This document shows positions 1 to 8,867 of a stretch of 64,000 bases of DNA, piece by piece; the stretch's first letter is position 1; each line of letters begins with the position of its first letter. Position numbers and translations under genes: made by a program. Under the pieces are notes generated by a model. That model was not told where the DNA came from. It made no database searches and saw nothing but the letters and a program-made list of their open reading frames with translations. The stretch comes from Desulfovibrio sp. (GTDB taxonomy: Bacteria; Desulfobacterota; Desulfovibrionia; Desulfovibrionales; Desulfovibrionaceae), in contig JAQYWK010000001.1 in the NCBI GenBank assembly GCA_030145055.1, positions 979,876-1,043,875 on the forward strand, read 5' to 3'.

Positions 1-251
1 ACGCGTCCTTGAGTGGGTTCAATTAGTCTGTTTATGCATCTAACTAGGGTGGATTTGCCACTGCCGGAAAGGCCCATAACTACAACAATTTCACCTTCTT
101 CAACAGAAAAGGACGCGTTATTAACGCCAACGCCGTGCTTGGTCTTTTCCATTATATCACCCTTGGAGAGTCCTTGCTCGAGCATCGGGATGACTTTTGC
201 CGGCTGAGGGCCAAAGATTTTGTAGAGGTTTTCGACGCGTATTTTTTCCAT
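1..251 (-). CDS. Glycine betaine/proline-type ABC transporter ATP-binding subunit (N-terminal part)
   Basis: The gene runs off the left edge, so only about the first 83 residues are visible. They begin [14 protein letters not shown] and contain the Walker A motif GLSGSGKST, followed by [14 protein letters not shown]. This combination, with the extended segment before Walker A ([15 protein letters not shown] and then GVGVNNASF), is typical of the OpuAA/ProV family, the cytoplasmic ATPase of osmoprotectant importers. The start ATG at 251 has a good ribosome site, GGAG, six bases upstream. Signature motif, Walker B and the CBS domains of the family lie outside the window. Permease and binding-protein partners would be expected further left. 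ProV/OpuAA is more likely than a generic amino-acid ATPase, but substrate is inferred. Confidence 0.8.
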   Translation of the reverse strand, partial: MEKIRVENLYKIFGPQPAKVIPMLEQGLSKGDIMEKTKHGVGVNNASFSVEEGEIVVVMGLSGSGKSTLVRCINRLIEPTQGR

Positions 252-795
252 GATTTCTCCAGTTAGAATGACCAAAATCCGCTTTCAGCATTGAGCTTAG
301 CGGATGAGTGATGTAATGTATTTAATGTACTTTCAAAGCATCTTTTAATGCAGTAGTTTAAAATAACAGTGAGTTGTAATGTACTAATTGAATGTTGCTA
401 TAGTATCTCTCTCGTTGCATTGACTGCATAAGTCTAATGCATTGACTGTAAGTCTGTTTTTTATGTTAAATCAAAAAAATAATTAAAAGAGATAAGTGTC
501 GTTCCTTTTTGTTTTTGGAATTACTCTTTTTTCGTCTTAAGGGTAGATAAATAAGAATGGTATGTCAAATATAGTGATTTATGCTAAGTGATGAGAATCT
601 TTTGTGTGCATTAGATCAAAAAAAAAACTTTTTCTGAATTGATACATAAAATGGAACAAACATAGTCATAGTGGGGGGTAAGGCCATGTATAAAAAAGCG
701 TAAAGAGCACTTTTTATGAAGTATGAGGCTGTATTGATCGCAATAGAATGGGGTTCTTGAAGTATATTTTTACGAGTTATAGCGAAAAATATTCC
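252..795. other. AT-rich intergenic region upstream of the betaine-type ABC gene
   Basis: About 540 bases with no convincing gene. A weak hydrophobic frame of 64 codons on the minus strand (616-810) starts inside a terminator hairpin and has no ribosome site, so I do not call it. The part nearest the ABC gene (about 300-460) contains repeated words, gtaatgta at two places and a longer direct repeat at 416-455, and a possible -10 box. It probably holds the promoter and control sites of the transporter operon. Confidence 0.6.
400..455 (-). promoter_or_regulatory. Possible activator-dependent promoter with 22-bp spaced direct repeat
   Basis: The word tgcattgactg occurs at 416-426 and again at 438-448, each followed by a close match to (ca)taagtctg, giving a direct repeat with a 22-base period, two turns of the helix. 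On the minus strand a TACTAT -10-like box lies at 405-400, with only a poor -35 box where the first repeat sits. That arrangement would fit a regulator binding two sites on one face of the DNA next to a weak promoter for the ABC transporter gene at 251. The repeat is seen; the promoter role is inferred. Confidence 0.3.
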
Positions 796-833
796 AAAAA
801 AAAGGGACAACTCAAATGAGTTGCCCTTTTTTT
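796..833 (-). terminator. Rho-independent terminator (bidirectional shape)
   Basis: A stem of GGG-CAACTC paired with GAGTTG-CCC (804-813 with 818-826, one bulged A at 807) has a T run at 827-833 and an A run at 796-803. It lies about 40 bases beyond the stop of the response regulator gene and would end the sensor/regulator transcript reading leftward. Confidence 0.85.
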
Positions 834-873
834 GATGATTCCGAAATATGAACCTGTTCAGCCTAAGTGGTAT

Positions 874-2265
874 CTATCTTCTTGTTAGACCGTATTTTTT
901 AAGTTTGTATTGCAGTGTGCGGCGGCTGATCCCTAAAGCATCGGCTGTGCGCTCACGGTGATCCTGATTTGCTTCAAGAGCCGTAATGAGAGCTTGTCTT
1001 TCAGCATCATCAAGTGGCGCGGCAGAGGCTCTAGGGGGCAAGGAGGTTGTCCCGCCCTGAGTCTTTCTGGCTGAGGAGGCTGCAGACGAGGTCAGGGACC
1101 GTACTTGCGGAGGTAGCAGTTCTGTACCAAGCACTTCAGATCTGCTGAGAATTATGGCCCGCTCAAGTACGTTTTCAAGCTCACGGACATTTCCGGGCCA
1201 GCCATAGCGACTGAGCGCATCCAGAAAAGACGGGCTTACCGAGCGTACTTTTTTATTGTTCTTGCGTCCTAGCTTCTCCAGCAGGTGTGCTACCAGTGCC
1301 GGAATATCACCGGGTCTTTCCCTTAAGGGAGGAATGCGGATTTCGAGAACTCCCAATCTGTAATACAGATCTTCGCGGAAATTACCATTTTCCACCTCTA
1401 CTTTTAAGTCACGGTTGGTCGCAGCTATTATGCGTACATCGGTTTCTACCGGTGCGACACTGCCGAGTGGTTCAACTACTTTTTCCTGAATAGCCCGTAA
1501 AATTTTTGCTTGGAGAACTTGTTCCAATTCACCTATTTCATCGAGGAAAAGAGTGCCGCCGGAAGCTAACTGGAATCTACCTGGTTTATTGGTTGCGGCC
1601 CCTGTGAATGCCCCTTTTACGTAACCGAAAAGTTCACTTTCAAGAAGATCACCGGGAAGGGCGGCGCAGTTAACCTTAATAAGCGGCTTGTCCGCTCTGT
1701 GACTGGCACGGTGCAAGCCTTCGGCAACTAGCTCTTTACCAGTCCCGGATTCACCGAGAACTAGAATAGTCGCCTCCGAAGGTCCTGCCTGCTCAATGAG
1801 TTCTTTTACCTCACGCATAGGCTGGCTGTTTCCGATCATCTTTTCAGTGGCTTCTACGGCTGATCTGAGGCGTTCATTTTCGTCAACAAGTCTGGAATAA
1901 TCGAGGGCTTTTGCCATTACTGCTTTTAGTTCTTCGTTGTCAGCAGGCTTTGTCAGGTAGTCAAAAGCTCCCTGCTTCATTGCAACTACTGCGGAACCTA
2001 CATTGCCATACGCTGTTAGCATTATGACCGGAAGGCCTGGTATTTTTGCGTGAATTTCTTTCAGCAGGGTCATACCGTCCATTCCGCTCATGCGCATATC
2101 AATCAGAGCAGTATTCAGCGTAAGGTTTGGAAGCATAGCAAGAGCTTCCTCGCCAGAAATTGCTTCGTGCACAGTCCAGCCATCATCTTCTAGGACAGCT
2201 CTGATGAGCAAGCGAAGAGAAGGTTCATCATCAACTATGAGTACATTTTTATCAGTCATGGACAT
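874..2265 (-). CDS. Sigma-54-dependent response regulator, ZraR/AtoC type
   Basis: A 463-residue NtrC-family activator. The receiver domain (about 1-120) has the acidic pair DD near residue 12, phospho-acceptor Asp56 in LIDMRMSG and Lys106 in YLTKP. The AAA+ domain (about 145-385) shows Walker A GESGTGKE (171-178), the sigma-54 contact loop GAFTGA (218-223) and a Walker B segment near 240. The C-terminal Fis-type helix-turn-helix includes the segment RTADALGISRRTLQYKLKKY. It would be phosphorylated by the kinase encoded immediately upstream (three bases between stop and start) and open sigma-54 promoters. The -24/-12 promoter and twin palindromes in front of the ZraP-like gene at 5612 are the obvious target. 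The pairing with a ZraP-like protein argues for a ZraSR-like role rather than nitrogen or acetoacetate control. Confidence 0.9.
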   Translation of the reverse strand: MSMTDKNVLIVDDEPSLRLLIRAVLEDDGWTVHEAISGEEALAMLPNLTLNTALIDMRMSGMDGMTLLKEIHAKIPGLPVIMLTAYGNVGSAVVAMKQGAFDYLTKPADNEELKAVMAKALDYSRLVDENERLRSAVEATEKMIGNSQPMREVKELIEQAGPSEATILVLGESGTGKELVAEGLHRASHRADKPLIKVNCAALPGDLLESELFGYVKGAFTGAATNKPGRFQLASGGTLFLDEIGELEQVLQAKILRAIQEKVVEPLGSVAPVETDVRIIAATNRDLKVEVENGNFREDLYYRLGVLEIRIPPLRERPGDIPALVAHLLEKLGRKNNKKVRSVSPSFLDALSRYGWPGNVRELENVLERAIILSRSEVLGTELLPPQVRSLTSSAASSARKTQGGTTSLPPRASAAPLDDAERQALITALEANQDHRERTADALGISRRTLQYKLKKYGLTRR

Positions 2266-2268
2266 ATA

Positions 2269-3981
2269 TTATCCTTCATTACGGGGGCTTGGGAAGAAAA
2301 GTTCTACACAGGTTCCAGGGGAAGCAGAAGGGGAGATTGTTACGCGTCCGCTATGGCCGCGCATGATGGTATTAACTATCGCAAGTCCTAGTCCTGTTCC
2401 TTTTGGCTTGTCTGTAAAGAATGGCTCAAGTGCGTGTTTGCGAACGTCTTCCGGCATGCCCGGTCCATTATCGCAAACGCTGATCCATACGCCATGGTCA
2501 TTTTCTTTGGCGTGAATTGAAATTTTTCCATCACCTTCCGGTACAGCATCGAGACTGTTTACCAGAAGATTTAACAATACCTGCCTGATGCTGTCGGGGT
2601 CAGCGTAGACCTCATTTACATCAAGGAGATGTTCTAGCTTTGTTCCTTTGTGTTCCAGATCAAAACCCATCAAAGTGTTCATTGAGTCGCAAATTTCACC
2701 GAGATTAACGATTTGCGGTTCAAGTTCGTGTGGTTTTGATAAATATAGCAGATCCGTAACAACACGATTCAACCTGTCAGCTTCTTCAAGCATGGTTTTG
2801 GCGTATGTTCCGTAGGGTTTTTCATCTTTAAGTTTGTCGGCAAAAAGCTGCGCAAATCCACGAAGGGAACTTAACGGATTGCGGATTTCATGGGCAACAC
2901 CCGCGGCAAGTGAACCTATCGAAGCTAATCTGCGCGCTTCGTTGAGATCATCTTCAAGCTCGGCAATATCGGTTTTGTCGCGGATAATGACCATGGTACG
3001 GACATCTGCGGGGCTGTCGAAATATTGGAAAAAGAGCAATTCAAGGTTGATCCCGTTCAGCTTTACTCTCTCCCACAGTACTGCTCCTCTGCGAAATTCC
3101 TGAAGAGAATCGAAAGCAAATTCATTCCAGTTTCGCCCGACAAGAGGTGCTTTTTCGTTGGCATTCAATAACGTATGTGCGGAGCCATTGGCTGCTAAAA
3201 TTTTACCCTCAGGTGATAAGGTAAGCAGGCCATCCGGCATGTGGTCTAGCAAATTGGCCTGAAACCGTTCTAATTTAACAAGCTGTTTGTCACCTTCTCT
3301 GCGTTTAAAGTATGCAAGAGCCAGTAACCACAGCACAAAGCCGGCGATAAATACATATCCGGTCTGAATGAGGGCAGCACGTTTGTACTGTTTGAATTGA
3401 GCGAGATGTTTCTCAGCATTAAGCCCTAGCATAAGGTAGGTTTGCCGTTCCTGCGGCGGTAGGAACCTCTGGTCTCTATGTCCGTATAGCCTAAGTAGAT
3501 GAGGTTGGCCCACTGTTCCATATAGTAAGGCAGCTTTCTTGTTTATTATTACAGGAGTGCTGGACTCCCTTAAGGAACGGATCATGTTGAAAATAGATGG
3601 GGGAGGAGTGAACTTTGGTGCCACTTTATTTTGTCCAACAATAATTAGTGGCTTATCGTCTGGACCGTATAATCCGATGAACAGTAAATCTCCCTGGGCT
3701 ACCATTTCTTTAAAAAGCTCTCTTGCGGCCGGAGCAAGATTTTCTTGCGCCTGATGGCTTTTCATACCTTGGCGGCGCATTCTACGCATTCCTTCCGCGA
3801 GCTGGATATCAAGTCCGCGGGTAATGGATTTTGCGGAAAGCAGCATATGCTCAAATACAGTCTGTTGCATTTGACGCAGGTTTTGCCACGTTAGGTAAAG
3901 ACTTCCGGCTCCGAGTAATAGCAGAGCCAGAAGCGCTAAAGCTAGCGGAAGTTTATGTGATCTTTTAGAGCTTAATTCCAT
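2269..3981 (-). CDS. Membrane sensor histidine kinase, ZraS-like
   Basis: A 570-residue kinase. A first membrane helix (about 12-32) and a second (about 204-225) bracket a periplasmic sensor domain of roughly 170 residues. A PAS domain follows (about 236-340), then HisKA with the H box GVAHEIRNPLSSLRGF (His364), and a HATPase domain with N box LLNLLVNSLDAV and G boxes DNGPGMP and GTGLGLAIV. It should phosphorylate the adjacent sigma-54 regulator, with which it is almost fused (three-base gap). The order membrane protein, kinase, regulator, read from 4887 leftward, suggests one transcript. The periplasmic domain lacks an obvious metal-binding cluster, so the signal (zinc, envelope stress or another) is not visible from sequence. 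Confidence 0.9.
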   Translation of the reverse strand: MELSSKRSHKLPLALALLALLLLGAGSLYLTWQNLRQMQQTVFEHMLLSAKSITRGLDIQLAEGMRRMRRQGMKSHQAQENLAPAARELFKEMVAQGDLLFIGLYGPDDKPLIIVGQNKVAPKFTPPPSIFNMIRSLRESSTPVIINKKAALLYGTVGQPHLLRLYGHRDQRFLPPQERQTYLMLGLNAEKHLAQFKQYKRAALIQTGYVFIAGFVLWLLALAYFKRREGDKQLVKLERFQANLLDHMPDGLLTLSPEGKILAANGSAHTLLNANEKAPLVGRNWNEFAFDSLQEFRRGAVLWERVKLNGINLELLFFQYFDSPADVRTMVIIRDKTDIAELEDDLNEARRLASIGSLAAGVAHEIRNPLSSLRGFAQLFADKLKDEKPYGTYAKTMLEEADRLNRVVTDLLYLSKPHELEPQIVNLGEICDSMNTLMGFDLEHKGTKLEHLLDVNEVYADPDSIRQVLLNLLVNSLDAVPEGDGKISIHAKENDHGVWISVCDNGPGMPEDVRKHALEPFFTDKPKGTGLGLAIVNTIMRGHSGRVTISPSASPGTCVELFFPSPRNEG

Positions 3982-3996
3982 ATATATTCTATTCAG

Positions 3997-4887
3997 TTAG
4001 GGGTGCAGAAGTGTTCCGATTTCGCGCGGAGAATTCATATCAAGCATTCCGGCAATGTCGCGGATGGTAGTAGACTTGTTAACAGTAGCACCTTTCTCTT
4101 TAAGTGTTGCGATAGATGTATTTAGGTCTAGTCTCTGTCTTTCGCAATATTGTTCAAGAGTAAGCTTGCCAAGTCCCATGCCGGTTGCTCCGTTTCCGTG
4201 AATTTCGTCATTAGTGACAGGATTGCTCTGAGCACCGTTTTCCTGAATAGCATCATTTTTTTTGTGAGGGGCAGCTGTTTTAGCTGAACCTTGCTGATCT
4301 TTCATGATAATTTCATGTAATTCTTTGGGAGTGATGCCTGCTTTTCCTGCAAGTTCTTTTAGTGATTGCTTTGGTGATTCCACTGCAATCTGGGCGGCTT
4401 TAAGAGACACGACAGCCTTCTCGACATCAAGCCCCATGCGCTTGCAGAAAACACTAAGTGGACTGAGTTCTGCATGTCCATACGGTGGTACTCCGTATTT
4501 TATCGCACCTCGATCTTTTAGATGTGCGGAAAACTCAAGAACCTGCTGCATTGGGGGGACACCAGCGATAGTTCCAATCACAACATAAAGAGTAATAAAA
4601 AGACTTACGAAAAAGGCAGGAGAGGAGAAGTTTGAGGCTCCTGATTTCTTTTTGAGATAAGCCATAATAGGTTTCCAGTTTAGCCATATATGCAAAATGG
4701 AAGCGACAAGGAAAAGAACTCCTGTACAGATATGAATGTCGCCCCATTGTTCTTTGCTTAGTCCTAGGAGTTTCCAGTTTGCCCAGTAAGCGACGCGCCC
4801 TTGAGGTACGACGTATAGAACAATACTGGTTAATAACATGATGATAATTGAGAAAAAACTTACCAGTGAAGTTATTTTTCTAAACAT
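3997..4887 (-). CDS. DUF4405-type membrane protein with duplicated C-terminal domain
   Basis: A 296-residue protein. The N-terminal third has three hydrophobic helices; the stretch containing WGDIHICTGVLFLVASILHIWLN style histidines is typical of DUF4405 (cytochrome b561-like) proteins, where His residues may bind heme. The C-terminal half carries two related units of about 55 residues: PLSVFCKRMGLDVEKAV...AGITPKELHEII near 142-195 and LTLEQYCERQRLDLNTSI...LDMNSPREIGTLL near 240-294. Each has a Cys in the same place and resembles a small helical repeat. The gene ends 15 bases before the kinase start and lies after a terminator that follows zraP, so it may be transcribed by read-through or its own promoter. 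Its role in the stress module is unknown; a redox or membrane sensor input is a guess. Confidence 0.7.
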   Translation of the reverse strand: MFRKITSLVSFFSIIIMLLTSIVLYVVPQGRVAYWANWKLLGLSKEQWGDIHICTGVLFLVASILHIWLNWKPIMAYLKKKSGASNFSSPAFFVSLFITLYVVIGTIAGVPPMQQVLEFSAHLKDRGAIKYGVPPYGHAELSPLSVFCKRMGLDVEKAVVSLKAAQIAVESPKQSLKELAGKAGITPKELHEIIMKDQQGSAKTAAPHKKNDAIQENGAQSNPVTNDEIHGNGATGMGLGKLTLEQYCERQRLDLNTSIATLKEKGATVNKSTTIRDIAGMLDMNSPREIGTLLHP

Positions 4888-5044
4888 AGGATGCTCCGGT
4901 ATTGAAAAAGTTTAGCAAAATGTTCAAAAAAGTGCGAGGAGTGAAATACGCATTCGGACCTTTTAGGACAGCCTGATGTAATTACTGAAACCAACCTTTA
5001 CATAGCTTAAACACTACCATGATAGAAAGTACAATTAACAAAAA

Positions 5045-5067
5045 AAGGAGGACTGAAAGTCCTCCTT
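5045..5067 (-). terminator. Rho-independent terminator after the ZraP-like gene
   Basis: A perfect ten-base stem (aaggaggact at 5045-5054 with agtcctcctt at 5058-5067) with a GAA loop and runs of A and T on the two sides. It lies between the ZraP-like gene and the DUF4405 gene, so it should separate the strongly induced zraP transcript from the sensor genes, at least partly. Confidence 0.85.
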
Positions 5068-5114
5068 TTTACCCGTTTCCTAATTCTGTGTAGATGAACG
5101 CTAATTAAATCAAC

Positions 5115-5612
5115 TTAAGAGTTAAGACCGGGGCAGTTCTGTGGTCCAGAGCCGCCGCAATTGCCGCGTGCATTATTTCCGCAACCATTAGAGCCGCCGC
5201 CTCTTCTCATTCCGCGACTGTTACCCATTCCGGCAGCAGGAAATTTTAGGCCGGTTTCTTTTTCTATCTCGGAAGACATCTGCTTATGGGTTGCATACAT
5301 TTTATCTCTTGTTTCAGAGAGATCTTTCACGAGTGCGTGGATTGTTTCTTTATCTGCTTTGCCGGATTCGACGAGTGCATTCAGTTCTGTGCGCTTAGCC
5401 CACTGCTGACTTCTCAGCTTCTCAAAAGTTGCTTCGTAATTTTTTATGATAGCTTGGACTTGAACCTGTTTTTCAGGTGTTAGTTGTTCATAAGCAGCCC
5501 ACTTGCCGCCATTATGATACCCATTTCCGTTATTGCCGCCACGAGCCATAGCTACTGCGGCGATTGATAAGATGAATATTACTACTAATGGGACCAAGGT
5601 TTTCTTTTTCAT
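5115..5612 (-). CDS. zraP: ZraP/CpxP-like periplasmic metal-stress protein
   Basis: A 165-residue exported protein. The signal peptide ends near AVAMA (cleavage about residue 23). The mature part has the LTP-x-(K/E) helical core of the ZraP/CpxP/Spy group (YEQLTPEKQVQVQAIIKNYE, near 41-60) followed by long amphipathic helices and the segment KFPAAGMGNSRG. The tail is rich in Gly, Asn and Cys (NGCGNN, NCGGSG, NCPGLN), which could bind metal. ZraP proteins are periplasmic zinc-binding chaperones and repress their own ZraSR system. The sigma-54 promoter directly upstream and the adjacent kinase/regulator pair support the same logic here. The start ATG is preceded by AGGAGATC at a proper distance. 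The gene probably forms its own transcript, ending at the 5045-5067 hairpin. Confidence 0.85.
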   Translation of the reverse strand: MKKKTLVPLVVIFILSIAAVAMARGGNNGNGYHNGGKWAAYEQLTPEKQVQVQAIIKNYEATFEKLRSQQWAKRTELNALVESGKADKETIHALVKDLSETRDKMYATHKQMSSEIEKETGLKFPAAGMGNSRGMRRGGGSNGCGNNARGNCGGSGPQNCPGLNS

Positions 5613-5657
5613 ATGATCTCCTGCTGTTAAATGTTGTTGCCCTCTCAGGATTACTTA

Positions 5658-5675
5658 AAGCAGTATGCGTGCCAA
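5658..5675 (-). promoter_or_regulatory. Sigma-54 (-24/-12) promoter of the ZraP-like gene
   Basis: On the minus strand the bases TGGCACGCATACTGCTT (5674-5658) match the sigma-54 consensus TGGCACN5TTGCA, with GG and GC exactly ten bases apart. Transcription would begin near 5648, leaving a leader of about 36 bases before the ATG at 5612. Such promoters need an NtrC-type activator, and one is encoded in the same cluster. Confidence 0.88.
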
Positions 5676-5735
5676 AATAATAATTAACATTATTGCAAAT
5701 GGTTATAAGAATGCGGACAAGGGGCAATCTAAATA

Positions 5736-5770
5736 TGTGCAGAAGTCTGCACAAGATTTGCACAAGTGCA
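5736..5770. promoter_or_regulatory. Two palindromic upstream activator sites
   Basis: TGTGCAGA-AG-TCTGCACA (5736-5753) is a perfect eight-base inverted repeat, and TGCAC-AA-GTGCA (5759-5770) is a second, related palindrome. Their centres are 20 bases apart, two helical turns, and lie roughly 95-115 bases upstream of the expected transcription start. This is the usual placement of enhancer sites for NtrC-family activators, so they are likely bound by the regulator at 874-2265. Confidence 0.75.
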
Positions 5771-5812
5771 TGGGCTATAATGAAAAGGTGCAACTAATTT
5801 TAGGTTAGCTGT

Positions 5813-7498
5813 CTATTCGCTAAGCCACTTTTGCATTCCGCACATTTTGCATTCTTCACACCCTTTAGGTGGACAGGGAGGAGTGATTACTCCTTTCTGA
5901 TACCGTTCCCATTCGCGCCATAGATAAGATTTATTTATGCCCGTATCAATGAAGTCCCAGGGGAGTAGTGTTTCTTTGTCTAAATTGTGGTCTATAAATT
6001 TTTCAAGGTCGCCTTCGTAATATTTGAAAGCTTTCTTCCATCCGCCTTGTTCGGCGGCTATCATAATGAATTTATGCAGTTCTTCGTTACCGCGAGCGAG
6101 TATTCCCTGTAGTCTCGCTTGAAATGGTGAGTCGCCTGAAAATGCGATTCCCTTATATTTTTTTGTGAGCGATTTAACTTTAGTCAGGACATCTTTCAGA
6201 TCTTTTTCGGATGGCATAGCGGCCCACTGCAAAGGGGTCCATGGCTTTGGAACAAGGCAACTGGCGCCTAAAGTGATGCGCATATACTGTTTTTTCTTTT
6301 TGCCCTGACCACGATTGCGAGCTTGATCTATTTTTTCAAGCATTTCCGACAATTCTTCGTAATCTTCTTCTGTTTCACCGGGCCAGCCTACAATGATGTA
6401 AATCCGTAAATGATTTACGCCCTTGGATGCGCATAGCTCGACTGCACGAAGGAAATCTTCTTCTTTCAAATTCTTATTTGTAGAGTTGCGTAGTCTTTTG
6501 CTTGCACCCTCTAGTGCCAACGTAACAGTACGAACTCCGGAAGCTCTCAAAATATCAAGCAATTCTTCCGTCAGTCCATCTGCTCGGACTGAGGATAGCG
6601 AAAATTTAGTTTTTCTGTCTTTTAGCCAGTTAATATATGGCACAAGGTCGGGCCAATCTGTAAGGGCGGTGCCAACTAGGCCGACTTTAGGTGGATCAGC
6701 GAGCTCAACTATTTCTTTAAGCTTGTCTATTGAGGCATGTCTCGGTGGTCTATAAATGTATCCAGCTGCGCAGAATCGGCAACCGTAAGGACAGCCTCTG
6801 TTCACCTCAACCAAAAACATATCTTTGAATACTGCTTCTGGACTGATGAAGCATGAGTATGCCGGAGACGTAAGAACAGGAACCTGCTCGTTTTTATTTC
6901 CGATGGCAGGAGGCACAACAGCTCGTTTAACCTTATTTGTCGTCTTGCCCGGGACATATACGCCGGGCCTATCTTTAATCAGCTCAAGAAAGTCATCTTT
7001 GGATCCACCATTAAAAATATGGTGCTTAAGCTCGATACAAATATCCTTAAGGCCACCTTCGGCTTCTCCTACCCAGAAAAGATCGAAAAAAGGGGCAATG
7101 GGTGCAGGGTTTAGAAATGCAACCGGGCCTCCGGCCATCACCAGAGGGAAGCCCGGGCGTTCCGCCGCAAGCGGAGGAACGCCCGAATCTTTCAGCATTC
7201 TAACTGGGTGGAGGTACTCCTCCTCGAAGTTAATGCTGAAACCGATCAGGGGAAACTCGGACAGTTCTTTATCACTGTCCATTGAAACAGCTGATTTTCC
7301 GGGGTCGCCTAGAAAGAACCTTTCAACTGCTAAACCTTCGTCAGGAGCAAGCAGGCGATAAACAGCCTGCCACCCTAATGTGGATAAAGCAGCTCCTTTT
7401 CTGCCGGGGAAGACTAGGGCCGTGGGCAGACGTCCACCAGTCTCTTCAGCCGCGGGTTCTTCGCGTCCGTAATAGAAGAAATCTTCATTTACAGGCAT
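5813..7498 (-). CDS. Radical SAM protein with B12-binding-like N-terminal region
   Basis: A 561-residue protein of the group of radical SAM enzymes with an N-terminal domain resembling a cobalamin-binding fold and a central SAM-radical core. The iron-sulfur motif is CPYGCRFC (Cys236, Cys240, Cys243), preceded by VEVNRG. Further typical elements are SLSSVRADGLTEELL, TLALEGAS and YIIVGWPGETEEDYEE. The C-terminus has an extra Cys cluster (CPPKGCEECKMCG) that may hold another metal centre, as in TIGR03960-like proteins. The substrate is unknown. The gene follows ftsZ by 68 bases with no terminator between and may be the last gene of the dcw transcript; that position could simply reflect operon growth. 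Confidence 0.8.
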   Translation of the reverse strand: MPVNEDFFYYGREEPAAEETGGRLPTALVFPGRKGAALSTLGWQAVYRLLAPDEGLAVERFFLGDPGKSAVSMDSDKELSEFPLIGFSINFEEEYLHPVRMLKDSGVPPLAAERPGFPLVMAGGPVAFLNPAPIAPFFDLFWVGEAEGGLKDICIELKHHIFNGGSKDDFLELIKDRPGVYVPGKTTNKVKRAVVPPAIGNKNEQVPVLTSPAYSCFISPEAVFKDMFLVEVNRGCPYGCRFCAAGYIYRPPRHASIDKLKEIVELADPPKVGLVGTALTDWPDLVPYINWLKDRKTKFSLSSVRADGLTEELLDILRASGVRTVTLALEGASKRLRNSTNKNLKEEDFLRAVELCASKGVNHLRIYIIVGWPGETEEDYEELSEMLEKIDQARNRGQGKKKKQYMRITLGASCLVPKPWTPLQWAAMPSEKDLKDVLTKVKSLTKKYKGIAFSGDSPFQARLQGILARGNEELHKFIMIAAEQGGWKKAFKYYEGDLEKFIDHNLDKETLLPWDFIDTGINKSYLWREWERYQKGVITPPCPPKGCEECKMCGMQKWLSE

Positions 7499-7566
7499 TG
7501 CGTGTATTCCAGAGCAACTCGGATTGTTCGAGCTATTTCCAAATTATTTGTCATTCTTATGCAGGA

Positions 7567-8832
7567 TTAGTCAGCCTGTTTGCGAATGAAAGTAGGTACT
7601 TCAAAATCGTCATCATCGTGGAAGATGAACTCTTCTCCTCCTGAATTAGCAGCAGATTTAATCTGTGCAGGCTCAGGATTTCCAGCTGCTTCCGCAGGTT
7701 TAGCTCCGGCGCGTAGGTAGGCCGGAATAGAACGATCTTCCTCGGAATGAGCATTTCCAATATGTCTTACATTGGTCTGTTCAATGTGCTTTGCAGCCAT
7801 TCCTCTAGGAGTCAGGTTGGAACGTTTTGGCTGTCCCATTTCGACTACAGGCTGAGCAGGAATCTGATTAACATCTTCGATTCCGGTTGCAATAACGGTG
7901 ATACGCATTTCGTCACCTACATCAGGGTCGAATACAGTCCCGAAGAAAATCTGAGCATCTTCGTGAGCTTCTTCATAAATAATATTAGCAGCTTCGCTTA
8001 CTTCATCAATGGTCATGTCAGGTGAACATGTGATGTTGATGAGTACGCCTTTAGCTCCATCAATCGAAACATCTTCGAGCAAAGGTGAGGTGATCGCCTT
8101 CATTGCAGCTTCACGTGCTCTGTTTTCACCGCGTGCGATTCCTGTACCCATGAGAGCAAGACCGGAGCTGGACATAACAGCCTGAACATCTGCGAAGTCA
8201 AGGTTGATTAAGCCGTGAACAGTAATGAGATCAGCAATACCCTTAACACCGTAGTAGAGCACTTCATCAGCTTTTTTCAGCATTTCGGAGAAAGCTGCTT
8301 TTTTAGCTGCGAGCTGCAATAGGCGGTCATTAGGAATAGTAATAATTGAGTCAACGACGCTTTTTAGCTCTTCAATGCCTTTTTCAGCTTGAAGTAGACG
8401 GCGTTTACCTTCGAAATAAAATGGCTTAGTAACGACCGCAACGGTAAGTGCTCCAGCTTCTTTCGCAATCTGAGCGATTACGGGAGCAGCGCCTGTTCCG
8501 GTTCCGCCACCCATACCAGCAGTAACGAAAACCATGTCACAATCGCTGACAAGTTCGCGAATCTGATCGATGCTTTCAAGAGCAGCATTTTTACCGATAT
8601 CAGGGTTAGCTCCGGCTCCAAGGCCTTTGGTCAATTGGTCGCCAAGCTGAATTTTGTATTCTGCAAGAGATTTGTTGATATCCTGAACATCTGTATTGGC
8701 AGCAATGAAGCGTACACCAGTCAGAGCGGATTGAATCATGTTGTTGATAGCGTTACCACCACCACCACCACAGCCGATTACCTTAATTTTCGCATGCCCG
8801 TCGTTTTCGATTTCCATGTAATCCATCATCAT
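7567..8832 (-). CDS. ftsZ: Cell division GTPase FtsZ
   Basis: FtsZ, 421 residues, the tubulin-like GTPase that forms the Z ring at mid-cell. The glycine-rich start [17 protein letters not shown], the tubulin signature [10 protein letters not shown] and the T7 loop [11 protein letters not shown] are all present. The N-terminal domain, GTPase core and C-terminal domain are followed by a linker of about 90 residues and the conserved tail EVPTFIRKQ, which binds FtsA. Translation starts at ATG 8832 after AGGGGAAGAA; two further ATG codons follow directly, so the true start may be a few residues in. It lies last but one in the dcw operon, 81 bases after ftsA. Confidence 0.98.
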   Translation of the reverse strand: MMMDYMEIENDGHAKIKVIGCGGGGGNAINNMIQSALTGVRFIAANTDVQDINKSLAEYKIQLGDQLTKGLGAGANPDIGKNAALESIDQIRELVSDCDMVFVTAGMGGGTGTGAAPVIAQIAKEAGALTVAVVTKPFYFEGKRRLLQAEKGIEELKSVVDSIITIPNDRLLQLAAKKAAFSEMLKKADEVLYYGVKGIADLITVHGLINLDFADVQAVMSSSGLALMGTGIARGENRAREAAMKAITSPLLEDVSIDGAKGVLINITCSPDMTIDEVSEAANIIYEEAHEDAQIFFGTVFDPDVGDEMRITVIATGIEDVNQIPAQPVVEMGQPKRSNLTPRGMAAKHIEQTNVRHIGNAHSEEDRSIPAYLRAGAKPAEAAGNPEPAQIKSAANSGGEEFIFHDDDDFEVPTFIRKQAD

Positions 8833-8867
8833 TTTTTCTTCCCCTGTTAAGCTTCCATTAATTTGAA

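Noticed and set aside
616..810. Hydrophobic 64-codon minus-strand frame left of the response regulator gene
   Set aside because: It starts inside a terminator hairpin, lacks a ribosome site and has random-looking AT-driven composition.
5530..5793. 87-codon minus-strand frame across the ZraP promoter
   Set aside because: It overlaps the sigma-54 promoter, activator palindromes and the start of the ZraP-like gene in another frame.
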